Origin: a virus
Strand: one strand, 5' to 3'
Length of the DNA stretch: 37,678 nucleotides
Virus record (IMG/VR): IMGVR_UViG_3300020580_000005
Coordinates: 1 to 37,678 of that record
This document shows, one piece after another, positions 28,618 through 36,909 of the stretch (position 1 is the stretch's first letter; the number at the start of each line of letters is the position of its first letter). The position numbers were made by a program, and so were the translations under genes. Under the pieces are notes generated by a model that had not been told where the DNA came from, ran no database searches, and saw only the letters and a program-made list of their open reading frames with translations.

Positions 28618-30164
28618 CCGAAGATGAAATAGCTATTAGACAAAAGCTCAAAGATAACTTTATTCACTATGCCGTGAAGTGTCTTGGAATACGAACAAAG
28701 CTCGGAGAAGTAAAGCCTTTTGAATTAAATACCGCTCAGCAATATATTCACAAAAGATTAGAAGCTCAGAAAGGACAGACCGGAAAAGTTCGTGCTCTGA
28801 TTTTGAAAGGGCGCCAGATGGGATGTTCTACATATGTCGGTGGAAGGTTTTATCATCGAACAACATACAATCGAGGAACGCAGTGTTTCATATTGACTCA
28901 TGCTTTGGACGCTACAAATAATTTGTACAAAATGGCACAACGTTTCTATGAAAATACGCCAATCCTCGTTCGGCCTCAAGTCTCTACAAATAACTCAAAG
29001 GAACTCATTTTTGGAGGATTAGATTCTGGATATAAGATTGGAACAGCAGAAAATAAATCAGTCGGTAGGTCTTCTACAATACAATTGTTTCACGGGTCAG
29101 AATGTGCATTTTGGGCTAATGCTTCCGAGCATGCTAAAGGAATTCTACAAGCTGTACCAGATGCACCAGGAACTGAAATCATACTTGAGTCCACAGCCAA
29201 TGGAGTTGGAAATTACTTCCACCAAATGTGGCAAAAAGCTGAAGCTGGAATGTCGGATTTTATCGCTATCTTTGTTCCATGGTACTGGCAGCCGGAATAC
29301 CTACGTGAAGTATGTCACGGATTCACCCCAAGTGAATATGAGATTTCATTAAAAGATAATTATGGCATTACTAATGAACAACTGAACTGGCGTCGATTCA
29401 AGGTTGTTGATCTGTCAATTAATGGCCAAGATGGTGAAAAAAGTTTCTGCCAAGAATACCCATGTAATGCAAACGAGGCTTTCCAGTTAACTGGCGAAAA
29501 TACTTTCATCGATTCCGGAATTGTAATGCGCGCTCGTAAAGATACAGAGGCAGAAAAGTTTGGCCCAGTTCTACTTTCATGTGATCCGGCCAGGTTTGGG
29601 GATGACCGAACATCAATCATTTTAAGGCAAGGTAGAGTTGCTTACGGCCTACATAGCTATACCAAAAAGGATACAATGGAGGTAGTCGGCATCCTTGTTC
29701 AGCTCATCATCGAGCACAACCCCCTTAAGTTGTTCGTGGATGTCGGCGGCTTAGGGGCTGGGATCGTGGATAGGTTGATAGAATTAGGCTATAAAGATAT
29801 TGTAGTTCCAGTAAATGCCGGTTCTAAACCTTTGGACGGTAAAAGATATCTAAACAAACGCGCCGAAATGTGGGCTCTTTGCCGACAATGGTTACTAGAA
29901 GAACCATGCAGTATTCCAGATGTCGATTCTTTACACGCAGACCTTTGTGGTATAAAATATAGTTTTGATTCAAACTCTAGACTCGTCATGGAACGTAAAG
30001 AAGATATGAAGAAAAGAGGTGTTAGATCTTCCGATGAAGCTGACGCACTGTGCTTAACTTTTGCTCTCCCTGTTTCAGCCTTCACAGTTAAGACCACTCA
30101 GCCTACTTTTCAAAAATCATTTGCCGACGAATTAAACGCACGGATAGGTTATTTAGGATATTAA
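28614..30164 (+). CDS. terL: Terminase large subunit
   Basis: A 516-residue packaging motor and nuclease (P22 gp2 is 499). ATPase: KGRQMGCST (residues 65-73) as Walker A variant, TIQLFHGSECAFW (155-167) with the catalytic Glu163 after the Walker B strand, and LESTANG (191-197) as coupling motif. Nuclease: LSCDPARFGDDRTS (321-334, Asp324), LKLFVDVGGLGAG (371-383, Asp376) and SSDEADALCLTFA (472-484, Asp473/Asp476). It cleaves concatemers by headful and drives DNA into the prohead through the portal. Confidence 0.93.
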   Translation: MTEDEIAIRQKLKDNFIHYAVKCLGIRTKLGEVKPFELNTAQQYIHKRLEAQKGQTGKVRALILKGRQMGCSTYVGGRFYHRTTYNRGTQCFILTHALDATNNLYKMAQRFYENTPILVRPQVSTNNSKELIFGGLDSGYKIGTAENKSVGRSSTIQLFHGSECAFWANASEHAKGILQAVPDAPGTEIILESTANGVGNYFHQMWQKAEAGMSDFIAIFVPWYWQPEYLREVCHGFTPSEYEISLKDNYGITNEQLNWRRFKVVDLSINGQDGEKSFCQEYPCNANEAFQLTGENTFIDSGIVMRARKDTEAEKFGPVLLSCDPARFGDDRTSIILRQGRVAYGLHSYTKKDTMEVVGILVQLIIEHNPLKLFVDVGGLGAGIVDRLIELGYKDIVVPVNAGSKPLDGKRYLNKRAEMWALCRQWLLEEPCSIPDVDSLHADLCGIKYSFDSNSRLVMERKEDMKKRGVRSSDEADALCLTFALPVSAFTVKTTQPTFQKSFADELNARIGYLGY

Positions 30165-30165
30165 A

Positions 30166-32277
30166 ATGTACAAAGTTTCAAAGGTTCATTCTGATAGATT
30201 ACCAGCAATAAAAAAGAATGTCGAAGACTCGCATGGATACTTTGAAGATAATGCAAAACGTTATCATACATTCATTCGTTTTGTTTTCAAGACAGCACTT
30301 GATGACCCTGAGATTCAGAATTTAAAGACATTGCAAAAGCCTCCAATAGAGTTTAATATTCTAGAGGCAATCATATCGCGGTTAAGGGGTGAGTTTGCGA
30401 AGCAGGAACCCTCAATTAACGTTAGAGCAGCCGACGGTATTCGTGTAGATTCGCTCACCCCTGAATTTATACAAACAATGGAAGTTTTAGAGGCCCATCT
30501 GCGTGAAATTTTCTTCGATGCAACAAACGATTCTTTGGAATATAATATCTATTCCGATCTTCTTGCTGGTGGTTTTTCAGTTGTTGAAATACTTACTGAC
30601 TATGTAAATGAAATGTCGTTTGAGCAGAAGATTAATGTTGAGCGTGTGTTTGACCCTACATTGACCGGATTTGACCCTTTAGCTCGAGAGTCTCACAAAG
30701 GGGATGGTCGATATTGTTTTAAGATTGTCCCTTGGACATTAGAAGAATTCCAGGATGAATACCCAGAAATAAAAACAAATGGATTTAACTTTTCAAGAAA
30801 CTTAGATAGTGAATTCAATTGGACTTATAAGAATGCAGAGCAAGAAATTGTTCTTGTTTGCGATTATTATGAGAAAAAGGACAAGAAAGTAGTAATTGTT
30901 AAGTTATCTAATGGTCACATAATCACAAAGCATGACTACAAAATACTTCAAACGATGTGGGCTGATGCAGGGTTCATTGAACAATGTCCTATCGTGATTG
31001 AAGAGCGAAAAACTGTTATTCAAACCATTTGCCGCTATAGATTCTGTGAACTTGGAGTTCTTGATTATATTGAAACCAATTTCAAATATTTACCTCTCAT
31101 ATTCGTAGATGGAAACTCTATCAATATGCAGGATGGTGAAAATGGGGCTACTTATCAAATGACCCGACCATTTGTCTATCACGCCATGGGCATGCAAAAG
31201 CTCAAGAACTTTGCAGGTCAAACCATTGGTGCTGAGATTCAGAATATGGTCATGCATAAGTTCAAGGTGGCGCTAGAATCAATTCCAGAGGAATATGTAG
31301 ATGCATATAAGAACGTTCAGGTTATGTCGGTCTTGGTCTACAATGCATTTTTCGACAAAAACCCGGACGTGCCATTACCCCCCCCGCAAGAAATTCAGAG
31401 GTCTGAGACGCCTGCTCTTGTACAAGCGATATTCAACGGTTCAGACCAAACGACCCAGATGATTTTAGGCAGCTATGATACCGCACTTGCTGTTAATTCG
31501 GATGCACTCAGCGGAAAAGCTATACAACAGGGTGCTCTCCAATCTAATGGTGCGGCCCTTCCTTATTTGATGGGTTACATTAAAGGTCTGAATCGAATTG
31601 CGCAGATAATTCTTGATTTAATACCAAAATATTATAGGACTCCCAGGAGCCTTCCTATAATGAAATCAAACGGTAAACGTTCATATCAAATCATTAATGA
31701 TTCGACTCAACGTGATGCAATTATGATGAACTATGACCCCAATAATTTGTGCGTCAAAGTAGAAGCAGGTGTTAATTCAAGTATTCAAAAACAAATGGCG
31801 CTTGAAGAGATTACAGCTATGATGCAAGCAAGTCCAATGTTTGCTGCATTCATTAATGAGAAAGGTTTAGAGACGCTTCTTGATAATATGGATATACGCG
31901 GAATAGACCATCTTAAAGTTCAAGCCGAAGAGTTCATGAAAGAACAAGAAGAAATGAAACAGCAACCTCCGCCTCCTTCAGATGCCGAACAATTCGCTAA
32001 GATGGAGCTCGAGAAGACCCAGATGCAAACTGAACAGCGTCGAGAGGCCGATCAAGGCAAAATGTCTGTTGAAGCTGCCAAGATAGCTGTCGAAAAAGAA
32101 AAAGTTCAGCTACAATTTATTAAGCTGATGGCTGACATTGAGATGGGTAAAGTGAAGCAAGCTATTGAGCAAGAACGTGTAGATGCTGAGATGGCTAGGG
32201 AAGCAATCGACGTGGCTCTAGATATTGCAAAGCATCATAGAGAAGGTCAGAATTTGGAAGTGGATATCATAGAGTAG
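30166..32277 (+). CDS. P22-type portal protein
   Basis: A 703-residue portal (P22 gp1 is 725). Landmarks: PPIEFNILEAIISRLRGEFA (about 63-82), DYVNEMSFEQKINVERVFDP, GMQKLKNFAGQTIGAEIQNM (mid-protein), and a long C-terminal charged helix (residues ~600-690) that would form the barrel seen in P22. A dodecameric ring binds terminase, scaffold and the gp4-type protein. The gene begins one base after the terL stop. A diverged copy of its last 37 bases occurs again 130 bases downstream. Confidence 0.9.
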   Translation: MYKVSKVHSDRLPAIKKNVEDSHGYFEDNAKRYHTFIRFVFKTALDDPEIQNLKTLQKPPIEFNILEAIISRLRGEFAKQEPSINVRAADGIRVDSLTPEFIQTMEVLEAHLREIFFDATNDSLEYNIYSDLLAGGFSVVEILTDYVNEMSFEQKINVERVFDPTLTGFDPLARESHKGDGRYCFKIVPWTLEEFQDEYPEIKTNGFNFSRNLDSEFNWTYKNAEQEIVLVCDYYEKKDKKVVIVKLSNGHIITKHDYKILQTMWADAGFIEQCPIVIEERKTVIQTICRYRFCELGVLDYIETNFKYLPLIFVDGNSINMQDGENGATYQMTRPFVYHAMGMQKLKNFAGQTIGAEIQNMVMHKFKVALESIPEEYVDAYKNVQVMSVLVYNAFFDKNPDVPLPPPQEIQRSETPALVQAIFNGSDQTTQMILGSYDTALAVNSDALSGKAIQQGALQSNGAALPYLMGYIKGLNRIAQIILDLIPKYYRTPRSLPIMKSNGKRSYQIINDSTQRDAIMMNYDPNNLCVKVEAGVNSSIQKQMALEEITAMMQASPMFAAFINEKGLETLLDNMDIRGIDHLKVQAEEFMKEQEEMKQQPPPPSDAEQFAKMELEKTQMQTEQRREADQGKMSVEAAKIAVEKEKVQLQFIKLMADIEMGKVKQAIEQERVDAEMAREAIDVALDIAKHHREGQNLEVDIIE

Positions 32278-32407
32278 TTTATGTTCAGCACATGTGGGGA
32301 CAGCAAATACCGTAATAAAAGCTGGTAATTGATCTTAACTTACCCCATGTGCTGAACACCTTAATTTAAGAGAAGGTTAGAAGATGGAAGTAGATGTAAT
32401 TGAGTAG
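32241..32407 (+). repeat. Duplicated portal 3' end flanking a hairpin element
   Basis: Positions 32241-32277 and 32371-32407 match at 30 of 37 bases, both ending in GAGTAG, and both encode EVD-[IV]-IE-stop in frame. Between them lies an inverted repeat: GTTCAGCACATG (32283-32294) pairs perfectly with CATGTGCTGAAC (32346-32357), and GGG/CCC continue the stem after a bulge. A 15-codon frame (MFSTCGDSKYRNKSW) starts at 32281. Several codon differences are synonymous or conservative, so the second copy looks like the end of a related portal allele left behind by an insertion. Confidence 0.7.
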
Positions 32408-32467
32408 TAAATTTTGAAAGATACTTTAAAATATACTGAGTATTCACCATATTTGGGAGAGATTAAA

Positions 32468-32683
32468 ATGGCTAAGTTAACTGAAAAAGATAGAAAGAAG
32501 TTACCCAAGTCTGCATTTGCAATGCCCGGCTCACGCAAATTTCCCGTTGAGGATAAGGCACATGCCAGGAATGCCCTTGCACGCGCTTCTGAGATGGAAC
32601 ATAAGGGAAAGATTTCAGAATCTACCAAATCTAAGATTGACGCTAAGGCAAACAAAGTTCTTGGAAAGAAGAAGGGTAAGTGA
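32468..32683 (+). CDS. Small basic protein, DUF6582-like motif
   Basis: A 71-residue protein; ATG 32468 with TGGGAGAGATTAAA is preferred to an upstream in-frame start. LPKSAFAMPGSRKFPVEDKA followed by HARNALARASEM is a motif I recall from small phage proteins and from domains linked to head assembly (DUF6582-like). The C-terminus is Lys-rich. It overlaps the next gene by TGATG. The function is unknown. Confidence 0.6.
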   Translation: MAKLTEKDRKKLPKSAFAMPGSRKFPVEDKAHARNALARASEMEHKGKISESTKSKIDAKANKVLGKKKGK

Positions 32684-32985
32684 TGGAAATACGATATGGA
32701 ATGAAAAGATATATGGAAATAGTTAGAAAAATATTACAATTATTTCCAGAAGATTTGATTGATAAGTTTGAAAAAAGCCATATCGAAAAAAATTGGGATG
32801 ACAAATATGATTATGAAGCTATTCTTGATCTTAAGCATGAAATCTTAGAGCTTTCGACCTATAATACTAGTCCATACGATGGTGAAAAGAACTGTAAGGA
32901 AATTGCAAGTTTCAACGAAGAGTTCAGTAAAATATTTGATGAATTTAATTTTGACTTTAATGAAACTAAATATGGATTGATTTAA
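32683..32985 (+). CDS. Hypothetical acidic protein
   Basis: A 100-residue protein: MEIRYGMKRYMEIVRKILQL, FPEDLIDKFEKSHIEKNWDD, then FNEEFSKIFDEFNFDFNE. ATG shares its A with the previous stop (TGATG). Helical and acidic, with many aromatic residues at the end. No known domain. It sits between portal and scaffold, outside the P22 core set. Confidence 0.5.
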   Translation: MEIRYGMKRYMEIVRKILQLFPEDLIDKFEKSHIEKNWDDKYDYEAILDLKHEILELSTYNTSPYDGEKNCKEIASFNEEFSKIFDEFNFDFNETKYGLI

Positions 32986-32988
32986 GTA

Positions 32989-33108
32989 ATGAGTAGATTC
33001 ATTATGGTTTTAAAGTGCGTCTTTAAGATAATTTGTATCGCTGCATTCTGTTATGTGGTTATTACGCTTTTTTCATTTCAACATGCCCCAATAGATTATG
33101 GACCTTAG
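32989..33108 (+). CDS. Small single-span membrane protein
   Basis: A 39-residue peptide: MSRFIMVLKCVFKIICIAAF, CYVVITLFSF, then a polar tail. Basic start and a ~22-residue hydrophobic span. TAAGTA links it to the previous stop without a strong ribosome site. It overlaps the next mini-gene by 11 bases. The pair resembles tiny morons inserted between portal and scaffold. Confidence 0.45.
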   Translation: MSRFIMVLKCVFKIICIAAFCYVVITLFSFQHAPIDYGP

Positions 33109-33193
33109 ATTAAAGTTCTTTCTTTATGGGTTAATAATATTTGTGACTGTTTATGGCAGCGTTCTTTTATTAGTGTGGGATGGGGGAGATTGA
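33098..33193 (+). CDS. Small single-span membrane protein
   Basis: A 31-residue peptide: MDLRLKFFLYGLIIFVTVYG, SVLLLVWDGGD. One hydrophobic span with a basic N-terminus and acidic C-terminus. It overlaps the previous gene by 11 bases and runs into the 3' end of the convergent zinc-ribbon gene by 43 bases. No clear ribosome site, so coupling is assumed. Confidence 0.4.
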   Translation: MDLRLKFFLYGLIIFVTVYGSVLLLVWDGGD

Positions 33194-33396
33194 TTTCTCA
33201 TTCCTTTCACAGTTTCTAGATATTTTTTATAGGCGCTATTAAAGTCCTTGCCTGTAATGTTTCGCCCAATTGCTGATAATAATCTTTGATATTCACTTCT
33301 GGATATCAAAGAAGTACAGTCTTCGTGTAAGCTTTCATTTGAGTATTCTTCTTCAATATGTATAAATTCATGCTCACACTTTGGACATTTAATCAT
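33151..33396 (-). CDS. Small zinc-ribbon protein
   Basis: An 81-residue protein with an N-terminal half zinc ribbon (MIKCPKCEHEF) and the pair H-E-D-C about 20 residues later as possible further ligands. Then comes a helical region (SEYQRLLSAIGRNITGKDFN). Strong ribosome site (AGGAGAGTTAAAAA). It overlaps the previous minus-strand gene by eight bases (ATGATTAA). Possibly binds nucleic acid; part of an inverted pocket with the tRNA. Confidence 0.55.
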   Translation of the reverse strand: MIKCPKCEHEFIHIEEEYSNESLHEDCTSLISRSEYQRLLSAIGRNITGKDFNSAYKKYLETVKGMRNQSPPSHTNKRTLP

Positions 33397-33547
33397 TTTT
33401 TAACTCTCCTATCATAGAGTTTATATAATCATTTTCTTTTTTAAGAAATGCTTCGTAAGCTTTCTCTAAATCTCTGCCTAGAAGCCATTCCCCGGTTTCT
33501 TCGTAATAATTAAACATGAATTCGTGCTTGTCCATAAGTCTACTCAT
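33389..33547 (-). CDS. Hypothetical protein between tRNA and zinc-ribbon gene
   Basis: A 52-residue helical acidic protein: MSRLMDKHEFMFNYYEETGE, WLLGRDLEKAYEAFLKKEND. It begins 20 bases after the tRNA on the same strand and has a weak ribosome site; an in-frame ATG at 33535 is an alternative start. The 8-base overlap with the next gene supports translation. Confidence 0.45.
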   Translation of the reverse strand: MSRLMDKHEFMFNYYEETGEWLLGRDLEKAYEAFLKKENDYINSMIGELKND

Positions 33548-33566
33548 TAAGTTTAATAACTATTAA

Positions 33567-33637
33567 CGGACCCACAAGGATTCGAACCTCAATCTTTAGA
33601 TTATTAGTCCCGCGCTCTACCATTGAGCTATGGGTCC
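33567..33637 (-). tRNA. tRNA gene with irregular anticodon arm (anticodon AAT by position, Ile?)
   Basis: Read on the minus strand: acceptor GGACCCA/TGGGTCC (7 pairs), TA, D arm GCTC-AATGGTA-GAGC, anticodon arm CGGGA-CTAATAA-TCTAA, 4-base variable loop, T arm TGAGG-TTCGAAT-CCTTG, discriminator G; 71 bases. Acceptor, D and T arms are good. The anticodon stem has only three pairs next to the loop (A-T, G-C, G-T); the outer two are C/A and G/A mismatches. The loop position gives AAT, rare in bacteria. CCA is not encoded. It may be a degenerate tRNA or a decoy, so identity is uncertain. Confidence 0.7.
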
Positions 33638-33640
33638 GAT

Positions 33641-33688
33641 GTGGGGGTGAATTCAGATAGACGAAGTGTACTTACCTTTCACCCCCAC
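33641..33688. repeat. Perfect 11-base hairpin beside the tRNA
   Basis: GTGGGGGTGAA (33641-33651) and TTCACCCCCAC (33678-33688) are exact complements around a 26-base loop that contains AAGTGTACTT. It lies three bases upstream of the tRNA 5' end (tRNA strand), and an ATCATA (minus -10 TATGAT, 33695-33700) follows it. The tRNA transcript may start with this stem. It could be a processing signal or a terminator for the plus strand. Confidence 0.6.
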
Positions 33689-33726
33689 TTATTAATCATA
33701 TCATTAAATAAATTTAGTGTAATTGC

Positions 33727-33755
33727 TTGCATTTTTAAAATAGCATATGTACACT
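33727..33755 (+). promoter_or_regulatory. Promoter for scaffold and coat genes
   Basis: -35 TTGCAT (33727-33732), 17-base spacer, -10 TACACT (33750-33755), about 30 bases before the scaffold start. It would restore plus-strand transcription after the inverted tRNA/zinc-ribbon pocket. Confidence 0.45.
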
Positions 33756-33785
33756 TAATAAATAGGACGGGCCTACTCAATCCCG

Positions 33786-34619
33786 GTGAATACCCAGCCA
33801 ATGGGGGAAAAATGGCCGCATGGACTCAGCGTAACAGAGGTGAACACCGTCACGGGGCAAACGTGGGAAGACAAAGGAATGGAAGAAGGTGTAATTGCTG
33901 AAAGTTTGGAAGCTCCAGGAGACGTGGTATCTGAAAAGATGCTGCCGGAATCTAGAGTTAATGAACTTATTCGGAAAGCTAAATTTGCAACAGAGCAGAA
34001 AGTAAGGCAGGAAATGGAAGCAGCGGTACAAGCACAGTCTCAAGCGATGGGGGGGATGGCCCCAGTTGATGAATCACAACCTCAGGGTCAATCTTTAAAC
34101 CAAGGCGGTAACCCGCAACAAGGTGTCAACCCAGAGGAAATGAAAAATCAAATCATGGCTCAAATGCGTGATGAGCAAGAACGTGCGTATCAAGCTCAAA
34201 TGGAAGCTGAACATAAATCTGCAATGGAAGATGTTGCCCAGAGATATTTCTTAAAAGTAGGCAAAGGTGCAGAAATCTTTGATGACTTTAATGAAGTAAT
34301 GAAGGACTTCAAACCCGCAAATTTCGCTAACACTGTGTTCCTTGCTTCTGAGGTAGATAATACACCTGAAGTTATGTACGAGCTCCGCAAGAACCCGCAC
34401 AAATTGGCGCAAATAGATATGATGTCTAAAACAGATCCGGATATGGCTCGGGAAATGATGCAGACTCTATCTAAATCTATATCAGAAAATAAGCAAGCAA
34501 TGCAGCAAAACCCAGGCGTAATGCAACCTTTATCCAGACTTAAATCTTCTACAGTCGGCGCGGATACAGGTATAACAACGCTTAGGGATTTAAAAAATTC
34601 TCCTCTTTTAAGAGGTTAG
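33786..34619 (+). CDS. Scaffolding protein
   Basis: A 277-residue acidic, Gln/Met/Glu-rich protein between portal and coat, the place and size of P22 gp8 (303). It has a disordered N-terminus, a helical segment (LIRKAKFATEQKVRQEMEAA), a Gln/Gly/Pro-rich linker and a helical C-terminal half (AHRYFLKVGKG-like region, FDDFNEVMKDFKPANF). The frame opens with GTG at 33786, but an ATG at 33801 (MGEKWPHG) is equally possible because neither has a good ribosome site. It guides coat assembly and leaves the prohead. Confidence 0.75.
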   Translation: MNTQPMGEKWPHGLSVTEVNTVTGQTWEDKGMEEGVIAESLEAPGDVVSEKMLPESRVNELIRKAKFATEQKVRQEMEAAVQAQSQAMGGMAPVDESQPQGQSLNQGGNPQQGVNPEEMKNQIMAQMRDEQERAYQAQMEAEHKSAMEDVAQRYFLKVGKGAEIFDDFNEVMKDFKPANFANTVFLASEVDNTPEVMYELRKNPHKLAQIDMMSKTDPDMAREMMQTLSKSISENKQAMQQNPGVMQPLSRLKSSTVGADTGITTLRDLKNSPLLRG

Positions 34620-34681
34620 TTTAGCCTAACAAATACCTTTACCGCGTCTAGGATTTTTTTCTAGCCTGTGGGGTTTTTATC

Positions 34682-35923
34682 GTGGCAACAAATATTTTAC
34701 AACAAGTCCAAACCTATCAAATGTCTGGTTTGGCATATCTCCAAAATTTGAATTGTTTTATACATCAAGCAAATACTAAATTCAAGAACTTCGAAAATTT
34801 AGTTGCTAATTTAGGCGATACGGTGACGTTCGATTTGCCTCCTCGTATGACGACAACTAACTCACTCGTAGCCGTTTTCCAATCTGCAGACCAAAGAGTA
34901 CAAAGTTTAACTGTATCTCAATCTGAAAACGTAGCTTACAGCTTTACTGCCCAGCAATTTTTATTTAATGTCCAAGACTATATGCAAAAATTTGGTAAGG
35001 CAGCAATTGAAGAGTTAGGTGCCAAAATAGAAGCTAACGTAGCTCAGAATTGTGTAACCAATACATATCGCTTTTATGGAAATGGTTTAACTGCCATTAA
35101 CTCATATCAGCAATTAGCACAAGCGCTTGCCCAATTACGTAACTACGGTTCCGCAAAAGGAATGGCTAAAGGGTTCTTGCAAGATACTGCAATTCCTAAC
35201 ATCATCAATTCTGGTTTGGCACAATTCGCTGAAAAAAGAAATGATATGACAGCAAATAGCTGGGAATTAGGACAATTTAGCAGATGCGATTGGTATACAT
35301 CAAACTTGTTGCCTGTTCACACTGCAGGAACTGAGGGTCAGACACAGACTTTATTGACTGTCGTCAGTACTACACTTGATGCTAATAACGCTGTAATTGC
35401 TATAACATTCAGTGGTACACATGCAGCAAATGACCCTAATTCAGTTCTACAGTATGATAAGTTCCAATTCCAAGATGGAGTTGCAGGATTTTCAAATCTT
35501 AGATTTCTTACCTTTACGGGTCACTTGCCTTCAGCCGTTCCGGTGCAGTTCCAAGCTACAGCACAGGCGGCCTCTACTGGCGGTTCACAAGTAACTGTAA
35601 GTATTTTCCCAGCTCTACAAGCAGCGCCTACTAATGACCAGAATCTTACCGCTGCAATCCAACCTGGAATGCAAGTGTTGGTTCTACCATCACATAGAGC
35701 CGGAGTTTTGTATACAGGCGATGCTTTGTATCTTGCAATGCCTAAGTTGCCAGAAGAAGTACCTTTCCCAACAAGCAACGATCACGATCCGGATACCGGC
35801 GTAAGTATTCGTCAGTATTTTGGTTCTTTATTTGGCCAAAATCAGCGTGGAATGGTCCATGATTGTATATGGGGAAGCACCTTAGTTCCTGAATACTCAA
35901 TGGCTGTGATATTCCCTCTCTAA
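34682..35923 (+). CDS. Major capsid protein, P22 coat-like
   Basis: A 413-residue coat protein (P22 gp5 is 430) starting at GTG behind TGTGGGGTTTTTATC. LANLGDTVTFDLPPRM-like region (residues ~42-56), VSQSENVAYSFTAQQFLFNV (about 80-99), WELGQFSRCDWYTSNLLPVH (about 198-217), an inserted Thr/Asn-rich region (about 225-325) comparable to the P22 I-domain position, then GDALYLAMPKLPEE. HK97-type fold expected. The product forms the shell of the head. Confidence 0.88.
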   Translation: MATNILQQVQTYQMSGLAYLQNLNCFIHQANTKFKNFENLVANLGDTVTFDLPPRMTTTNSLVAVFQSADQRVQSLTVSQSENVAYSFTAQQFLFNVQDYMQKFGKAAIEELGAKIEANVAQNCVTNTYRFYGNGLTAINSYQQLAQALAQLRNYGSAKGMAKGFLQDTAIPNIINSGLAQFAEKRNDMTANSWELGQFSRCDWYTSNLLPVHTAGTEGQTQTLLTVVSTTLDANNAVIAITFSGTHAANDPNSVLQYDKFQFQDGVAGFSNLRFLTFTGHLPSAVPVQFQATAQAASTGGSQVTVSIFPALQAAPTNDQNLTAAIQPGMQVLVLPSHRAGVLYTGDALYLAMPKLPEEVPFPTSNDHDPDTGVSIRQYFGSLFGQNQRGMVHDCIWGSTLVPEYSMAVIFPL

Positions 35924-35951
35924 TATATGAGTGGGATGGTTCACGATGGTA

Positions 35952-35981
35952 GTCTCTCCATGAAGAAATTTATGGAGAGAC
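35952..35981 (+). terminator. Perfect 10-base hairpin after the coat gene
   Basis: GTCTCTCCAT (35952-35961), 10-base loop, ATGGAGAGAC (35972-35981). No T tract follows, so a simple rho-independent terminator is unlikely. A stem after a highly expressed coat gene often stabilises the mRNA 3' end or reduces read-through to the head-completion genes. Confidence 0.5.
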
Positions 35982-36030
35982 AATCAAGGGATACGAGATT
36001 AATGAACAAATATTTAAGAGGAATGAAAAA

Positions 36031-36909
36031 ATGACAGCACCTTTAGGACCCAATACCCCTATGGTTAACCTTGGCGAACTATATATGAATGGTTTGGCTA
36101 TTTCATGGCTTACCACAAGCACTATTCAAGTATCACCAGGGCAATGTAGAGATAGCACTGATACAAATGATATTCAGTTGCCAACTACAATTACAACTGG
36201 ACCATCAGCCGCTCCAGTCACCATTACTCCAGCCTATATCATAAACACAGCTCAAAGCGGCGCTTTAGGATTAGATGTTCTACCTACTGCCGGTATTGCT
36301 GCAAGCACTTTGTATTACGTTTATGCAATTGGTAATAGTAATAACAATAGTCCAACTCAAACTGGATTTAATGTAAACAACTTGCCAAGTGTGATGTTGT
36401 CTCTTAATGCTAGCACGCCAACATTGCCTAGCAACTATGACATGTATAGAAGAATTGGTTGTGTACGTACTGATACTACGGCAGCTCCAAGTCATATAAT
36501 TCCATTTTTCCAAACAACCGGCGCTAATAGCACAAACCGTTTGATGGAATATTGTACCGATGGCATAGCCGCATTGATTGTATTGAATGGTGGTGCTTCT
36601 GCAACGTATGCACCTGTCGTTTTAACAGGCACAATGCCTCCATTAACTACTTCAATCGTATTGAGAGCATCATTGACTCCCAATACAGCTGGAGACGCAG
36701 TATCGTTGAGACCAACAAATGCATTGGCAGGACTTCAAACAACAGTCGGTACCGCAATTATGAGCGGTGATGTCGCAGCGGTTGTACATGTTGATAACAT
36801 GACTGTTTTAACAGGAACTGCAGCCGGCGTAACCAGTATCGACTATAAGTTAACATCGGCATCCGATGTTGTTACTTTGGTGCTTCAAGGCTATTTAGAT
36901 AAGCTTTAA
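36031..36909 (+). CDS. Virion structural protein (head decoration or fibre candidate)
   Basis: A 292-residue beta-rich protein with ribosome site AGAGGAATGAAAAA. Landmarks: NGLAISWLTTSTIQVSPGQC, RDSTDTNDIQL, TLYYVYAIGNSN, MYRRIGCVRTD and a C-terminal sandwich ending VLQGYLDKL. This layout resembles phage structural proteins that decorate the head or form head fibres. P22 has no gene between coat and gp4, so this is an addition to the module. Assignment by composition and position. Confidence 0.55.
   Translation: MTAPLGPNTPMVNLGELYMNGLAISWLTTSTIQVSPGQCRDSTDTNDIQLPTTITTGPSAAPVTITPAYIINTAQSGALGLDVLPTAGIAASTLYYVYAIGNSNNNSPTQTGFNVNNLPSVMLSLNASTPTLPSNYDMYRRIGCVRTDTTAAPSHIIPFFQTTGANSTNRLMEYCTDGIAALIVLNGGASATYAPVVLTGTMPPLTTSIVLRASLTPNTAGDAVSLRPTNALAGLQTTVGTAIMSGDVAAVVHVDNMTVLTGTAAGVTSIDYKLTSASDVVTLVLQGYLDKL

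Noticed and set aside
32283-32357. Self-cleaving ribozyme in the portal-downstream hairpin
   Set aside because: No hammerhead, twister or other known ribozyme core could be matched; only the inverted repeat itself is clear.
33567-33637. Suppressor tRNA with anticodon CTA and a recoded TAG
   Set aside because: Placing CTA in the loop breaks the T arm and spacing; TAG still ends genes such as the portal and the mini-gene at 5760.
33623-33901. 92-codon plus-strand frame across the tRNA hairpin and scaffold start
   Set aside because: It overlaps the tRNA end, the hairpin, the promoter and the scaffold gene in another frame.
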